A stretch of DNA of 64,000 bases, taken from the NCBI RefSeq assembly GCF_003710085.1, contig NZ_CP033324.1, positions 2,489,501 through 2,553,500 on the forward strand, given 5' to 3'. Positions 51,764 through 60,449 of this stretch are shown here, piece after piece (position 1 is the stretch's first letter; each line of letters begins with the position of its first letter). Source of the stretch: Nocardioides pantholopis (GTDB lineage: Bacteria > Actinomycetota > Actinomycetes > Propionibacteriales > Nocardioidaceae). Position numbers and translations under genes: made by a program. The notes under the pieces were generated by a model, which saw only the letters and a list, made by a program, of their open reading frames with translations, had not been told where the DNA came from and did no database searches.

Positions 51764-52537
51764 TCAGCCGAGCGCCTCCCGGGTCGCGGCGTCCGCCGGG
51801 AGGAAGGTCTCCAGGTGCAGGCCCTCCAGGGTGGCGTCGGTCGCGGTGTCCAGCCGCGCCGAGGTGCTGAAGAACCGCAGCGGCCCGGCGGCGGTGTCCA
51901 GCTCCAGGGCGAGGACCGGGCCGGTCGACTCCGGCAGACCTGGCGTCCGGCCCAGGTAGGACTCGACCTGTGCCACGAGCTCCCGATGGCGCGGGTCGTG
52001 GGTGTGCTCGGCGCGGTGCACCGCCTGCCGGTACAGGTGCGCCGCCCACTCGGCGTGGTTGCGCATCCGCGCCGCGAGGCCACCCGGGGCCAGGCAGACC
52101 TCCAGCACGTTCACGGGCGGCTCCAGCAGTGCCGGGTCGCAGCCCGCCAGCAGCGCGTCGACGGCCGCGTTCGCGTCGACGATGTCCCAGTAGGTGTCCA
52201 GCAGCAGGGCCGGATAGGGCAGGTGCGCGTCCAGCAGGTGCCGCAGCCCCTCGAGGACCGCGGCGACTGACCGGTCCTCGAGCCGGTGGTCCTGGTAGCG
52301 CGGCGCGTACCCCGCCGAGAGGAGCAGCCGGTTGCGCTCGCGCAGCGGCACGTCGAGATGGTCGGCCAGGTGCAGGACCATGGCGGGGGTCGGGCGGGCC
52401 CGGCCCGTCTCGACCCGGCTCAGGTGGCGGGTGCTGACCCGCGACCGGTTCGAGAGCTCCTGCTGGCTGTACCGGCGGCGCTCGCGCCAGATCCGCAGCA
52501 GGGCACCGACGTCGGTCGCCTCCAGGGTCGCGGTCAT
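51764..52537 (-). CDS. XRE-family regulator with MmyB-like ligand domain
   Basis: 257 residues. HTH: GALLRIWRERRRYSQQELSN, RSRVSTRHLSRVETGRARPT. Ligand domain: LDTYWDIVDANAAVDALLAG, NVLEVCLAPGGLAARMRNHA and VLALELDTAAGPLRFFSTSA. The MmyB domain is a PAS-like lipid binder in Streptomyces. It probably regulates the monooxygenase next to it or the divergent SnoaL gene at 52650. Confidence 0.92.
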   Translation of the reverse strand: MTATLEATDVGALLRIWRERRRYSQQELSNRSRVSTRHLSRVETGRARPTPAMVLHLADHLDVPLRERNRLLLSAGYAPRYQDHRLEDRSVAAVLEGLRHLLDAHLPYPALLLDTYWDIVDANAAVDALLAGCDPALLEPPVNVLEVCLAPGGLAARMRNHAEWAAHLYRQAVHRAEHTHDPRHRELVAQVESYLGRTPGLPESTGPVLALELDTAAGPLRFFSTSARLDTATDATLEGLHLETFLPADAATREALG

Positions 52538-52649
52538 GCCAGCAGCCTAGGTCCGCCCGGCCGACCCGCCATGACCTGTGAGGTCATGGACCGCCGGACC
52601 CGGCCGGCGGAAGGCTCGGTGGCCCCAACCGAGTGCGAAGGAGCCCAAC

Positions 52650-53000
52650 ATGAGTGACATCGTCGAGCAGTACGTCGCCACCTGGAACGCCGAGGGGCCC
52701 GAGCGGGACCGCCTGCTGGCCGCCCACTGGTCACCCGACGTGACGTACGTCGACCCGCTGGCCGAGGTGCGCGGACATGCCGCCCTGAGCGGCCTCATCG
52801 ACGGGGTCCGCGCCCAGTTCCCCGGCGGTGTCCTGACCCGCCTCTCCGCGGTCGACGCCCACCACCGCCAGCTCCGGTTCTCCTGGGGCCTGGGCCCGGC
52901 GGGTCAGGAGCCGGTGGTGATCGGCTTCGACGTCGTCGTCCTGGACGAGGACGGGCGGATCGAGGACGTCCGTGGCTTCCTGGACCGGGTGCCGGCGTGA
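52650..53000 (+). CDS. SnoaL/NTF2-like protein
   Basis: 116 residues: EQYVATWNAEGPERDRLLAA, VTYVDPLAEVRGHAALSGLI and LRFSWGLGPAGQEPVVIGFD. Start follows AAGGAG. It is the counterpart of 9221-9595. Divergent from the MmyB-type regulator, which probably controls it. Enzyme or ligand-binding role not determined. Confidence 0.85.
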   Translation: MSDIVEQYVATWNAEGPERDRLLAAHWSPDVTYVDPLAEVRGHAALSGLIDGVRAQFPGGVLTRLSAVDAHHRQLRFSWGLGPAGQEPVVIGFDVVVLDEDGRIEDVRGFLDRVPA

Positions 53001-53013
53001 GGACCTCGCGCGG

Positions 53014-53541
53014 CTAGGCCCGGTCGTCCCGCGGCAGCGGGCCGACGTCGGCGTGCCGGCCCGGGACCATCGCGGCGTGCCGCTGGCCCGGGCCGGGGCC
53101 GTTGCGCGCGGCGAGGGCGTCGGCGACCAGGCCGGTCACGAACCCGTACACGCCCTTGTGCAGGACGTCCACGACCAGCTCGGCCCGGGGCCAGGTCTGC
53201 GGGGGCGCGCCGACGCCGGTGGCATTCTCGAGGATCTGGTCGTTCGTCAGCCGCACCACCGTGAACTTCGCCGACGCCAGCGGCCCGCGCAGTCCGACCT
53301 GGGCCATCAGCGAGCGGACCACCCCCAGCACGATGCCCTGCCCGTAGTGCATCGCGAGGTTCATCGCACGCGGCTGGCGGCCGGGCCGCTCGGGCAGACC
53401 GGCCAGGCGCTCCAGCACCCGCCCCGGCACGTGCGAGTCCGGCCTCCCCGTGAGCCGCTGCTCCACCTTCTCGCCGACAGTCATCACGCTCACCCCGATG
53501 GCGCCGGACACCAGTCCCTGCCAGATCACTCGTCGCCACAT
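53014..53541 (-). CDS. Small membrane-associated hypothetical protein
   Basis: 175 residues: a hydrophobic start (VIWQGLVSGAIGVSVMTVGE), the segment MNLAMHYGQGIVLGVVRSLM, and LVVDVLHKGVYGFVTGLVAD. It resembles hypothetical actinobacterial proteins carrying this MHYGxGI motif, with possibly three short membrane segments. The C-terminal 35 residues are polar. Function unknown. The 250 bases beyond, up to 53790, contain no recognisable gene or element. Confidence 0.7.
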   Translation of the reverse strand: MWRRVIWQGLVSGAIGVSVMTVGEKVEQRLTGRPDSHVPGRVLERLAGLPERPGRQPRAMNLAMHYGQGIVLGVVRSLMAQVGLRGPLASAKFTVVRLTNDQILENATGVGAPPQTWPRAELVVDVLHKGVYGFVTGLVADALAARNGPGPGQRHAAMVPGRHADVGPLPRDDRA

Positions 53542-53790
53542 GGGCTGTCGGTACCCAGACGCCCCGTCCAGAGCCCGCCCCGCTCGCCAGGAGGAGAACC
53601 ACCCTGAAGGGGCCAGCGGGCCGCCCTGGGCAGGTCGCCGAGATCTCTTGGGCCGTCTCCCCCAGGCGTGTGCCTGTCCACGTCCACCGCCCGGCCGGCT
53701 GGTGGCGCTCCTCCTGTCCGTGATCCTCGTGCGCGGCGTCCGTCCCGACTTGGCAGCCGCGCGGCTCGATAGGCGCCGGAACGCCGGCCT

Positions 53791-55797
53791 CTATGTCGGC
53801 CTGCCGACGGGATCAGGCTGGTCCTCGGGCACGATGCCCTCGCCTGTGTGGGCGTCGCGATAAATTCGCAGCCAGAGCGCGAGCAGGACCGCGGCGCCCG
53901 CGGCCGCGCCGGCGATCCGGCCGTCGTGGGAGAGCATCAGGATGCCGGCCGCGCCGGCGACGATCCGCTCGGGGATCGACATCGCTCTCTCGATCAGCGG
54001 CATCCAGCCCTCGAACGCGGCGGCCAGGACCGCGATGCCGACGATCGCCAGCCCCAGTGCGGTCAGGACCTCGCGGGCCGAGCCCTGCGCCACCAGTGCC
54101 GGGTTCAGCGCGAACGCGAATGGCACGACATACTTGACCATGCCGAGGCGCATCGCCATGAAGCCGGTCGCCATGGGTGCGGTCCGGGCTATCCCGGCCG
54201 CCGCGAACGCGGCCAGGGCCACCGGCGGGGTGATGTAGGACGCCGCCGCCCAGTAGATGACGAACAGGTGCGCCGCCATCTCGTTGACGCCGAGGGTGAC
54301 CAGGGCGGGCACCATGACGATGGCGAGGAAGACGTAGACCGCCGAGATCGTCATGCCCATGCCCAGGATCAGGCTGGTGATGGCGCCCGCCACCAGGATG
54401 ATGTAGAGGTTGTCCCCCGCTGCGGCGACCAGCTCGCGGGACAGCGAGAGCGAGACGCCGGACATCGAGAGACCGCCGACGATCAGCCCGACCCCGGCGA
54501 TGATGCCGATGATGTCGGCGATCGAGCGGCCCGACTCCAGGACCAGGTCCCGCACCCGGGCCAGTGTCAGCCGGTTGGTACGCCGCAGCGCGGCGATAAC
54601 CAGCAGCACCAGCACCGTGAGGAACGGCGCCTGGGTCTCCTCCTGGCGGACGACCAGCAGCAGGGTCAGCACCACCAGGGCCAGCACGTAGGGCCATCCG
54701 GCCAGCAGCGTCGCGCCCATCCGGGGCCGGCTGTCCCGCGGCTCGCCGCGCATCCGGTTCCGCGCGGCGTACCCGTCGACCTGGACGAAGATGCCCAGGT
54801 AGAACAGCAGCGCGGGGATCGCGGCGGCCAGCGCGATCTCGGAGTACGGCACCCCGACGAACGAGACCATGATGAACGCGGCCGTGCCCATGATCGGCGG
54901 GGTGATCGAGCCGCCGGACGCGGCCGTCGCCTCGATGCCGCCGGCGTAGAGGGCCGGATAGCCGGCCTTCTTCATCGCCGGGATCGTCATCGGGCCGGTC
55001 GTCAGCACGTTGGACACCGCGCTGCCGCTCATCATCCCCATGGCCGCGGAGCTGCTCACCGCGACCTTGGCGGTTCCGCCGCGCGAGGATCCGAAGATCG
55101 CGCGGGAGATGTCGATGAAGAAGTCGGCGCCGCCGGTGCGCTGCAACGTGATCCCGAACAGGATGAAGCCCACCAGCACCGTGGCCCCGGCCTGCAGCGG
55201 CAGCCCGAAGATGCTCTCGGAGCCGTAGACGTGCATCAGCGCAGCGCCGTCGGAATCGAACTGGATGCCCGAGAGGAAGCCGATCGGGATGTTCGCCGCG
55301 AACATCGGATAGATCGAGAAGAGCCCGGCGATCACCGTGACGACCAGGCCGGCGGTACGCCGCAGCACCTCCAGGACCAGCACCCACAGCACGTACGCCA
55401 CGACCAGGCCGAGCGTCGGGGCCGAGTAGTCCCAGCCCGTCTCGGCGATCTCCTGGGCGTGCACCGCGAGGTAGATGCTGATGCCGAAGGTCAGCACGGC
55501 GAGCACCGCGTCGTACCACGGAACTGCGAGGAGCGGCGGCGGCGCCTCGTGCAGGGCCACCTCCGGCGGGGCCGACCCGTCCGGGGCGGGCGCCGTCTCC
55601 GGCGCCACCTTGCGGACCCGCCGGAAGATGAACACCATCGGCAGGAACGCCGCGAGCACCAGGAACAGGTACTCGTTGCGCTGGAGGCTGTGCCCGAAGG
55701 GGCTCCAGACGAACGCCCAGCACAGCACCAGCAGCACGCCCGCCACGGTGAGCACCAAGGCGACGCCCTGCCAGAACCTGTGCATCATCGCCACCAC
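53791..55797 (-). CDS. TRAP transporter fused permease (TAXI type, DctQM)
   Basis: 668 residues. About four N-terminal helices (DctQ-like, residues 10-130) are fused to a twelve-helix DctM-like part: FILFGITLQRTGGADFFIDI, SSAAMGMMSGSAVSNVLTTG (glycine-rich core motif), IMGTAAFIMVSFVGVPYSEI, and YWAAASYITPPVALAAFAAA. It imports an organic acid using the ion gradient with the TAXI binding protein encoded 16 bases upstream. Last gene of the seven-gene leftward operon. Confidence 0.94.
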   Translation of the reverse strand: MVAMMHRFWQGVALVLTVAGVLLVLCWAFVWSPFGHSLQRNEYLFLVLAAFLPMVFIFRRVRKVAPETAPAPDGSAPPEVALHEAPPPLLAVPWYDAVLAVLTFGISIYLAVHAQEIAETGWDYSAPTLGLVVAYVLWVLVLEVLRRTAGLVVTVIAGLFSIYPMFAANIPIGFLSGIQFDSDGAALMHVYGSESIFGLPLQAGATVLVGFILFGITLQRTGGADFFIDISRAIFGSSRGGTAKVAVSSSAAMGMMSGSAVSNVLTTGPMTIPAMKKAGYPALYAGGIEATAASGGSITPPIMGTAAFIMVSFVGVPYSEIALAAAIPALLFYLGIFVQVDGYAARNRMRGEPRDSRPRMGATLLAGWPYVLALVVLTLLLVVRQEETQAPFLTVLVLLVIAALRRTNRLTLARVRDLVLESGRSIADIIGIIAGVGLIVGGLSMSGVSLSLSRELVAAAGDNLYIILVAGAITSLILGMGMTISAVYVFLAIVMVPALVTLGVNEMAAHLFVIYWAAASYITPPVALAAFAAAGIARTAPMATGFMAMRLGMVKYVVPFAFALNPALVAQGSAREVLTALGLAIVGIAVLAAAFEGWMPLIERAMSIPERIVAGAAGILMLSHDGRIAGAAAGAAVLLALWLRIYRDAHTGEGIVPEDQPDPVGRPT

Positions 55798-55813
55798 TCC
55801 TCGCTCGCGGGCG

Positions 55814-56929
55814 TCAGCCCGCGAGGTTCTCGGACTTCCACTCGGCCCACGCTTCAGCGAGCTCGGACTCCGAGGCGTCCTCGGAGACCTCGTCCCAGCC
55901 CGCGGCCAGCTCCTTCTCCCGCGCCAGCAGCTCGTCCTGCCGGGCCTGGGCCTCCTCGGTCCAGACGTCCTTCTCGGTCAGGAACTCGACCAGCCCCTCG
56001 TGGAACGGGACCTGCGCCGGGACCAGGCTCGCCTCGTCGATGCTCCACAGCGGGGTCGTGGAGGTGGAGTCCTCGTACTTGTCGAAGGAGTCCACGATGC
56101 CGCTCACGACGTCCTGGACCGCCTCGGCGGAGGTCTCGGAGGTGGCGACGACCGGCATCGGGTAGTAGAACCCGACATCGGACTGGCCGTCCTGCTGTGC
56201 GGCGCCGTCGGTGAACTCGGCCAGCTCCACCGAGGGCGACTTCTCCTGCACCGCCGCGACCATCTCCTCGTCCTCGGCATCCAGCTCGATCCACCGGATG
56301 TCGGTCTGGCCCTCGAGCTCGAAGAGCGTGGACGCGGCGACTGAGGAGAACATCACGTCGGCCTTGCCGGCCTTGAGGGCCTCGGCCTGCGCGCTGTACT
56401 CGACGTTGACGACCTTCACGTCGTCGCGGGTCAGTCCGCCGGCCGCGAGCAACGAGTCCACCTTGCTGTTCACCGACGGGTTGGAGGTGAACTCGGGGAT
56501 CTTCTTGCCCGCGAGGTCGGCCGGCGTGGTGATCCCCGAGTCCGAGCGCACGACGAACGACGCGGGAAGGGTCGGCGCCCACACGACGCGCATCGGCTGC
56601 GGGCCCCATGCCTCGGTCGCGAACTCGTGGTCGCCCTCGAAGGCGAAGATGTACTCGTCGCCGGTCCGCGCGAACTGCGCGGTGCCCTTGACCAGCGGCA
56701 TCATCCGCCCGGTGCTGGTGTCGGAGGTGATGATGCGGGTCTTGGTGCCGCTCACCTCGGTCATCGCGTTCGCCACGGCTGCCATGTCGGCGTACGTCGC
56801 GGTGCCGGTGCCGTAGGTGGAGATGATCACCTGGCCGGATCCCCCGCCTGCGGAGGATGAGGAGCCGCAGCCGGTCACGGCGAGCGCGAGCGCTGCACCG
56901 ACTCCGATCAGGGCCGAGCGCTTCTTCAT
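55814..56929 (-). CDS. TAXI-family TRAP substrate-binding lipoprotein
   Basis: 371 residues. Lipobox AVTGC (Cys21). TAXI pattern: VIISTYGTGTATYADMAAVA, RIITSDTSTGRMMPLVKGTA, QFARTGDEYIFAFEGDHEFA and FVVRSDSGITTPADLAGKKI. The C-terminus is rich in Glu and Ala and helical. It binds the substrate outside the membrane for the fused permease. The ATG overlaps the acyl-CoA synthetase stop (ATGA), so uptake and activation are translationally linked. Confidence 0.94.
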   Translation of the reverse strand: MKKRSALIGVGAALALAVTGCGSSSSAGGGSGQVIISTYGTGTATYADMAAVANAMTEVSGTKTRIITSDTSTGRMMPLVKGTAQFARTGDEYIFAFEGDHEFATEAWGPQPMRVVWAPTLPASFVVRSDSGITTPADLAGKKIPEFTSNPSVNSKVDSLLAAGGLTRDDVKVVNVEYSAQAEALKAGKADVMFSSVAASTLFELEGQTDIRWIELDAEDEEMVAAVQEKSPSVELAEFTDGAAQQDGQSDVGFYYPMPVVATSETSAEAVQDVVSGIVDSFDKYEDSTSTTPLWSIDEASLVPAQVPFHEGLVEFLTEKDVWTEEAQARQDELLAREKELAAGWDEVSEDASESELAEAWAEWKSENLAG

Positions 56930-59181
56930 GACCTGTCTCCTTCTGGCTTGGCTGGCTTGGCTGGCTTGGCTGGCTTGGCTGGCTCGGCTGGGGTGGCCGG
57001 GTCGGGAAGAGATGGCGGGCGCAGCAGGACGAGCGCGTCCACGGCCACGGCGCCGCTGCCGGCCTCGCGGACCAGCAGCGGGTTGACGTCGACCTCGGCG
57101 AGCTCGTCGGCGAAGTCGGCGAGGAACCAGGACAGCCGCTCGATGACCTCGGCGACCGCGGCGACGTCCACCGGGGCCCGGCCGCGGACGCCGTCGAGCA
57201 GCGCCGCGCCGGCCAGGGAGCGCAGCAGCTGCTCGGCCGAGGCCCGGTCCAGGGGCGCCTGCCCGAGCCGCACATCCTGGAGGACCTCGACGAGGATGCC
57301 ACCAAGCCCCGCCAGGACCACGGGGCCGAAGCCGTCGTCGACGCGGCCGCCGACGATCAGCTCTGCCTCACCGGACTCCATCGGCTGGACCAGGAGCCGG
57401 GCGTCGTCCGCCACGGCGCGACCGATCCGCAGCAGGTCCTCGGCGGCGGCCCGCACGTCCGCGGCGGGCTCCAGGCCGAGCCGGACCCCGCCGAGCTCGC
57501 TCTTGTGCGCGACCTGGTCGCTGAGCACCTTGAGCACGCACGGACCCGGGATCCCGGCGGCCGCGGCGACCGCTTCGTCCGGGGTGGCCGCGACGACCGC
57601 GGTCGCCATCGGGACGCCGTACGCCGCGAGCACGGCCGAGGACTCGGCCTCGCTGAGCGTGAGCGACCCGCGGGCCCGCGCCGCGGCCAGGACCTCGCGC
57701 ACCTGCCCGGCGCGCACGTCCGAGGGGCGCCGGGGGGTCGGCAGCGGCGCACGCAGGGAGTGGTCGGCCACCCAGCTCAGCGCCCGGGCGGCCCGACTGG
57801 GGTCGGTGAAGCACGGGATGCCGAGCTCCCGCAGCCGCCGCCGCGGCTCTCCGCCGCCGCCGGACCACACGACGGCCATCGGCTTGTCGGTGCTCTGGAA
57901 GACCCGCTGGATCTGGGCGATGAGCGGCTCGGCGAAGGAGTCCGCGTTCCCGACGAGCACGCAGATCAGGTCGGTGTCTGGGTGCTCGGCGGCCAGGTCG
58001 AGCGCCTCGCTGAGCGAGGACTGGTCGGTGATCAGGGCCGCGGTGAGGTCCACCGGGTTGGTGGCCGAGCCGTACGACGGGAGCAGGGCGTCCAGCCGCG
58101 AGAGCCACGGCTCCTCCCACGGGTCGACGACCAGGCCGCGGGCGACGGCCGCGTCGGTCATCAGCACCCCGGCACCTCCGGACTCCGACATCACCGTCAG
58201 CCGGCGACCCCGGGCCCGACGTCCGGTGCTGAAGACCTGCGCGGCCTCGAGCAGCTCCTCCTGGGAGTCCACGCGCACCACGCCGGCGCGGCGTACCAAC
58301 GCGTCGAAGACTGCGTCGTCGCCGCTGAGGGCGGCCGTGTGCGAGCCGGCGGCGCGCGAGCCGGCGGCGGACCTTCCGGACTTCAGCACCACGAGCGGGA
58401 CGTCGCCGCGGTGCGCGCGGTGGGCGACGTCCATCAGCCGTGCCCCGTCCGCGGAGCCCTCCAGGTAGGCCAGCAGCACCTTCGAGGAGCCCTCGTCGAG
58501 GAGGCCGCCGAGCACCTCGGCGACCGAGAGGTCGGTCTCGTTCCCGGTGGCGACGTAGTAGGACATGCCGATGCGCTGGGTGTGCACCTCGTCCATGAGG
58601 AACGTGCCCACGGCGCCGCTCTGGCTGACGAAGCCGACCGGTCCCACCGGGAAGTCCTCGCGCTCGGCGAGCATCGGGGTGAAGGTCGGCACCACGCCGT
58701 TGCCGAAGCCGATGACGCCGAGGCAGTTGGGGCCGAGGACCCGCACGCCGCTCTCCGCGATGGCGGCCTCGAGGTCGCGCTGCAGCGCCGCGCCGCTCTC
58801 GCCCACCTCGGCGAACCCCGAGCCGGCGACGATCACGCAGCGCACGCCCTTTCGGCCCGCCGCCCGGACGGTCTCCGGCACCAGCGCGGCCGGGGTCATC
58901 AGCAGCGCCAGGTCGATCTCGCCGTCGACCTCTTCGAGCGAGGGGAAGCAGGGCAGCCCCTGGATCTCCTCGCGGCCGGGGTTGATCGGGATGATCCGGC
59001 CGGCGTAGCCGAACTTCTTCAGGTAGGCCACCGGGCGCCCGGACAGCTTCGCCGGGTCGGCCGAGGCACCGACGACCGCTATGGACCGGGGGTCCAGCAG
59101 GGCGGCCACGCCGACGTCGCGCCCGGCGTCCTCACCGATGTCCCGGCTGTGGTCCCGTTGCGGATGGAGGTCAGTGGTCAT
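56926..59181 (-). CDS. ADP-forming acyl-CoA synthetase (fused subunits)
   Basis: 751 residues. CoA-binding domain (30-130): DPRSIAVVGASADPAKLSGR, YAGRIIPINPGREEIQGLPC. CoA-ligase part with SQSGAVGTFLMDEVHTQRIG and GSHTAALSGDDAVFDALVRR (phospho-His region). ATP-grasp domain (520-740): GPCVLKVLSDQVAHKSELGG and VLAGLGGILVEVLQDVRLGQ. It makes acyl-CoA from free acid, CoA and ATP (or the reverse). The last 25 residues are PAKPAKPAKPAKP repeats from a 9-base unit. ATG 59181 overlaps the preceding hydratase gene by 11 bases. Confidence 0.93.
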   Translation of the reverse strand: MTTDLHPQRDHSRDIGEDAGRDVGVAALLDPRSIAVVGASADPAKLSGRPVAYLKKFGYAGRIIPINPGREEIQGLPCFPSLEEVDGEIDLALLMTPAALVPETVRAAGRKGVRCVIVAGSGFAEVGESGAALQRDLEAAIAESGVRVLGPNCLGVIGFGNGVVPTFTPMLAEREDFPVGPVGFVSQSGAVGTFLMDEVHTQRIGMSYYVATGNETDLSVAEVLGGLLDEGSSKVLLAYLEGSADGARLMDVAHRAHRGDVPLVVLKSGRSAAGSRAAGSHTAALSGDDAVFDALVRRAGVVRVDSQEELLEAAQVFSTGRRARGRRLTVMSESGGAGVLMTDAAVARGLVVDPWEEPWLSRLDALLPSYGSATNPVDLTAALITDQSSLSEALDLAAEHPDTDLICVLVGNADSFAEPLIAQIQRVFQSTDKPMAVVWSGGGGEPRRRLRELGIPCFTDPSRAARALSWVADHSLRAPLPTPRRPSDVRAGQVREVLAAARARGSLTLSEAESSAVLAAYGVPMATAVVAATPDEAVAAAAGIPGPCVLKVLSDQVAHKSELGGVRLGLEPAADVRAAAEDLLRIGRAVADDARLLVQPMESGEAELIVGGRVDDGFGPVVLAGLGGILVEVLQDVRLGQAPLDRASAEQLLRSLAGAALLDGVRGRAPVDVAAVAEVIERLSWFLADFADELAEVDVNPLLVREAGSGAVAVDALVLLRPPSLPDPATPAEPAKPAKPAKPAKPEGDRS
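56944..56990. repeat. 9-bp in-frame tandem repeat
   Basis: About five copies of GGCTTGGCT on the plus strand encode the Pro-Ala-Lys tail at the end of the acyl-CoA synthetase, immediately before the ribosome site and ATG of the TAXI gene. The tail lies between the folded domain and the coupled start codon. Confidence 0.9.
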
Positions 59182-59578
59182 CGATCTCGAACTCCACGAT
59201 TCCTGAGCAGGTGGTGGTGCCGTCGGCGGTGGTGACGGCCAGGTCGGCCACGACGCGCCGGCCATCCCGGGCCGAGACGGTGCCGGTACAGGTCAGCTGC
59301 GCCCCGGCGTACGTCGGCGCGGAGGACCGGTAGCGGGTGGCGACGATGCGGCCCCGCCCGGCGATCCACTCCTGGGCGCAGCGCAGCAGCAGGCCGCCGA
59401 GCATCGGGCCCTGGGCCAGCAGCCCGGGATAGCCCTCCGCGCCGGTCGTGTACGGCGCGTCGTAGTGCACGCGGTGGGGGTTCCAGGTCACCGCGGAGTA
59501 GCAGAAGAGCCGAACCTCGTCGGCGAGGAACGAGATCGGGGTCAGCGTGTCGCCCACCTGGGGCGCGACGGCGCTCAT
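59171..59578 (-). CDS. MaoC-like hydratase subunit
   Basis: 135 residues, hot-dog fold: FCYSAVTWNPHRVHYDAPYT, GYPGLLAQGPMLGGLLLRCA and YRSSAPTYAGAQLTCTGTVS. The VTWNPHRVHYD block carries the catalytic-type N33/H38 residues seen in mesaconyl- or itaconyl-CoA hydratase-like proteins. Together with the neighbouring subunit it forms an enoyl-CoA hydratase heterodimer or dimer of dimers. ATGA overlap with 59575. Confidence 0.85.
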   Translation of the reverse strand: MSAVAPQVGDTLTPISFLADEVRLFCYSAVTWNPHRVHYDAPYTTGAEGYPGLLAQGPMLGGLLLRCAQEWIAGRGRIVATRYRSSAPTYAGAQLTCTGTVSARDGRRVVADLAVTTADGTTTCSGIVEFEIDDH

Positions 59579-60060
59579 CGCAGGATCCGCACGTAGGTCT
59601 CCCGGACCTTGGGGGTGCCCGCGACGGCGTACTCGAGGTCGTAGGTGACGAAGGCGAGCGGACCGGAGCGGCCCTCCTTCTCCCGCAGCCCGGAGAGGGT
59701 CTTGGTGACGACGACGCCGTCCCCGGCCACGAGGTCGTCGAGGAACTCGACGGTGGTCTCCCCCGCCATCCGACGGGTCGCCGAGCTGGGCGGGGTCATG
59801 TCCGGACTGCCGCCGTCGGCCGCGAGCTCGCCGATCGGCACGATGTTGGGCAGCGCGTGCCGGATCACCATGTGGTAGCCGATCGGGGCGACCACGTCGC
59901 GGTGGCCCCGGCGCCTGGCGACCTCGGGGTCCAGGTGGACGGGGTCCTCGATGCCCATCACGTGGCAGTACTTGGCGATGTCCACGTCGGTGACGAGGTA
60001 GGGGCGGTAGGTCTGGGAGCGGCCCAGCTCCGCCGCCGCCTCGGGGGCGAGCAGGCTCAT
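59575..60060 (-). CDS. MaoC N-terminal-type hydratase subunit (FAS1-like)
   Basis: 161 residues, PF13452-like hot dog: RPYLVTDVDIAKYCHVMGIE, DPVHLDPEVARRRGHRDVVA, PIGYHMVIRHALPNI, and GETTVEFLDDLVAGDGVVVT. The usual catalytic Asp/His of MaoC is less clear here, as in ChsH2-like partners; the catalytic half is 59171-59578. ATGA overlaps on both sides (60057 and 59575) link the subunits' translation. Confidence 0.85.
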   Translation of the reverse strand: MSLLAPEAAAELGRSQTYRPYLVTDVDIAKYCHVMGIEDPVHLDPEVARRRGHRDVVAPIGYHMVIRHALPNIVPIGELAADGGSPDMTPPSSATRRMAGETTVEFLDDLVAGDGVVVTKTLSGLREKEGRSGPLAFVTYDLEYAVAGTPKVRETYVRILR

Positions 60061-60449
60061 CGGTCCTCCTTCGTGCTCGTGGGGTGCCACAGCGGAACCG
60101 GGGACCCGTCCGGGCCCGTCTCGACCTGCCAGCGCCAGCGGGAATCGATCCCCAGCTTCTCGGGGTCGGCGGCGAGTCGGCCGATCAGCCGGATGCCGAG
60201 GCCCTCCGGGGCGAGCACGCCGACGGCGTACGGCGTGAGGTCGGCGAAGGCCGGCAGCGGGGTGCGGTGGACGACGGTCCAGGTGAAGAGGGTCGCGGTC
60301 GGCGGAGCGACGTCCCAGGCGAGGGCGTCGCCGTGGCAGCGGGGGCACACGTCGCGCGGCGGCCAGCAGGACCGCGCGCATGCCGCGCACGTCGGCACCA
60401 GCAGCCGGCCGTCGGCCAGGCCCGCGGTGTACGGCGCCAGCGCGCTCAT
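60057..60449 (-). CDS. DUF35 OB-fold/zinc-ribbon protein (aldolase partner)
   Basis: 130 residues. Zinc ribbon with C21-x2-C24 and C35-x2-C38 in PTCAACARSCWPPRDVCPRC, then the OB part LFTWTVVHRTPLPAFADLTP, YAVGVLAPEGLGIRLIGRLA. DUF35 proteins form the stable partner of Ltp2-type aldolases and thiolase-like proteins. It overlaps the Ltp2-like start by 4 bases (60446-60449), so the two are made together. Confidence 0.92.
   Translation of the reverse strand: MSALAPYTAGLADGRLLVPTCAACARSCWPPRDVCPRCHGDALAWDVAPPTATLFTWTVVHRTPLPAFADLTPYAVGVLAPEGLGIRLIGRLAADPEKLGIDSRWRWQVETGPDGSPVPLWHPTSTKEDR

Noticed and set aside
53542..53790. Possible small gene between the hypothetical protein and the TRAP permease
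   Set aside because: The open frame there is an extension across both genes with no start signal, motif or consistent composition.
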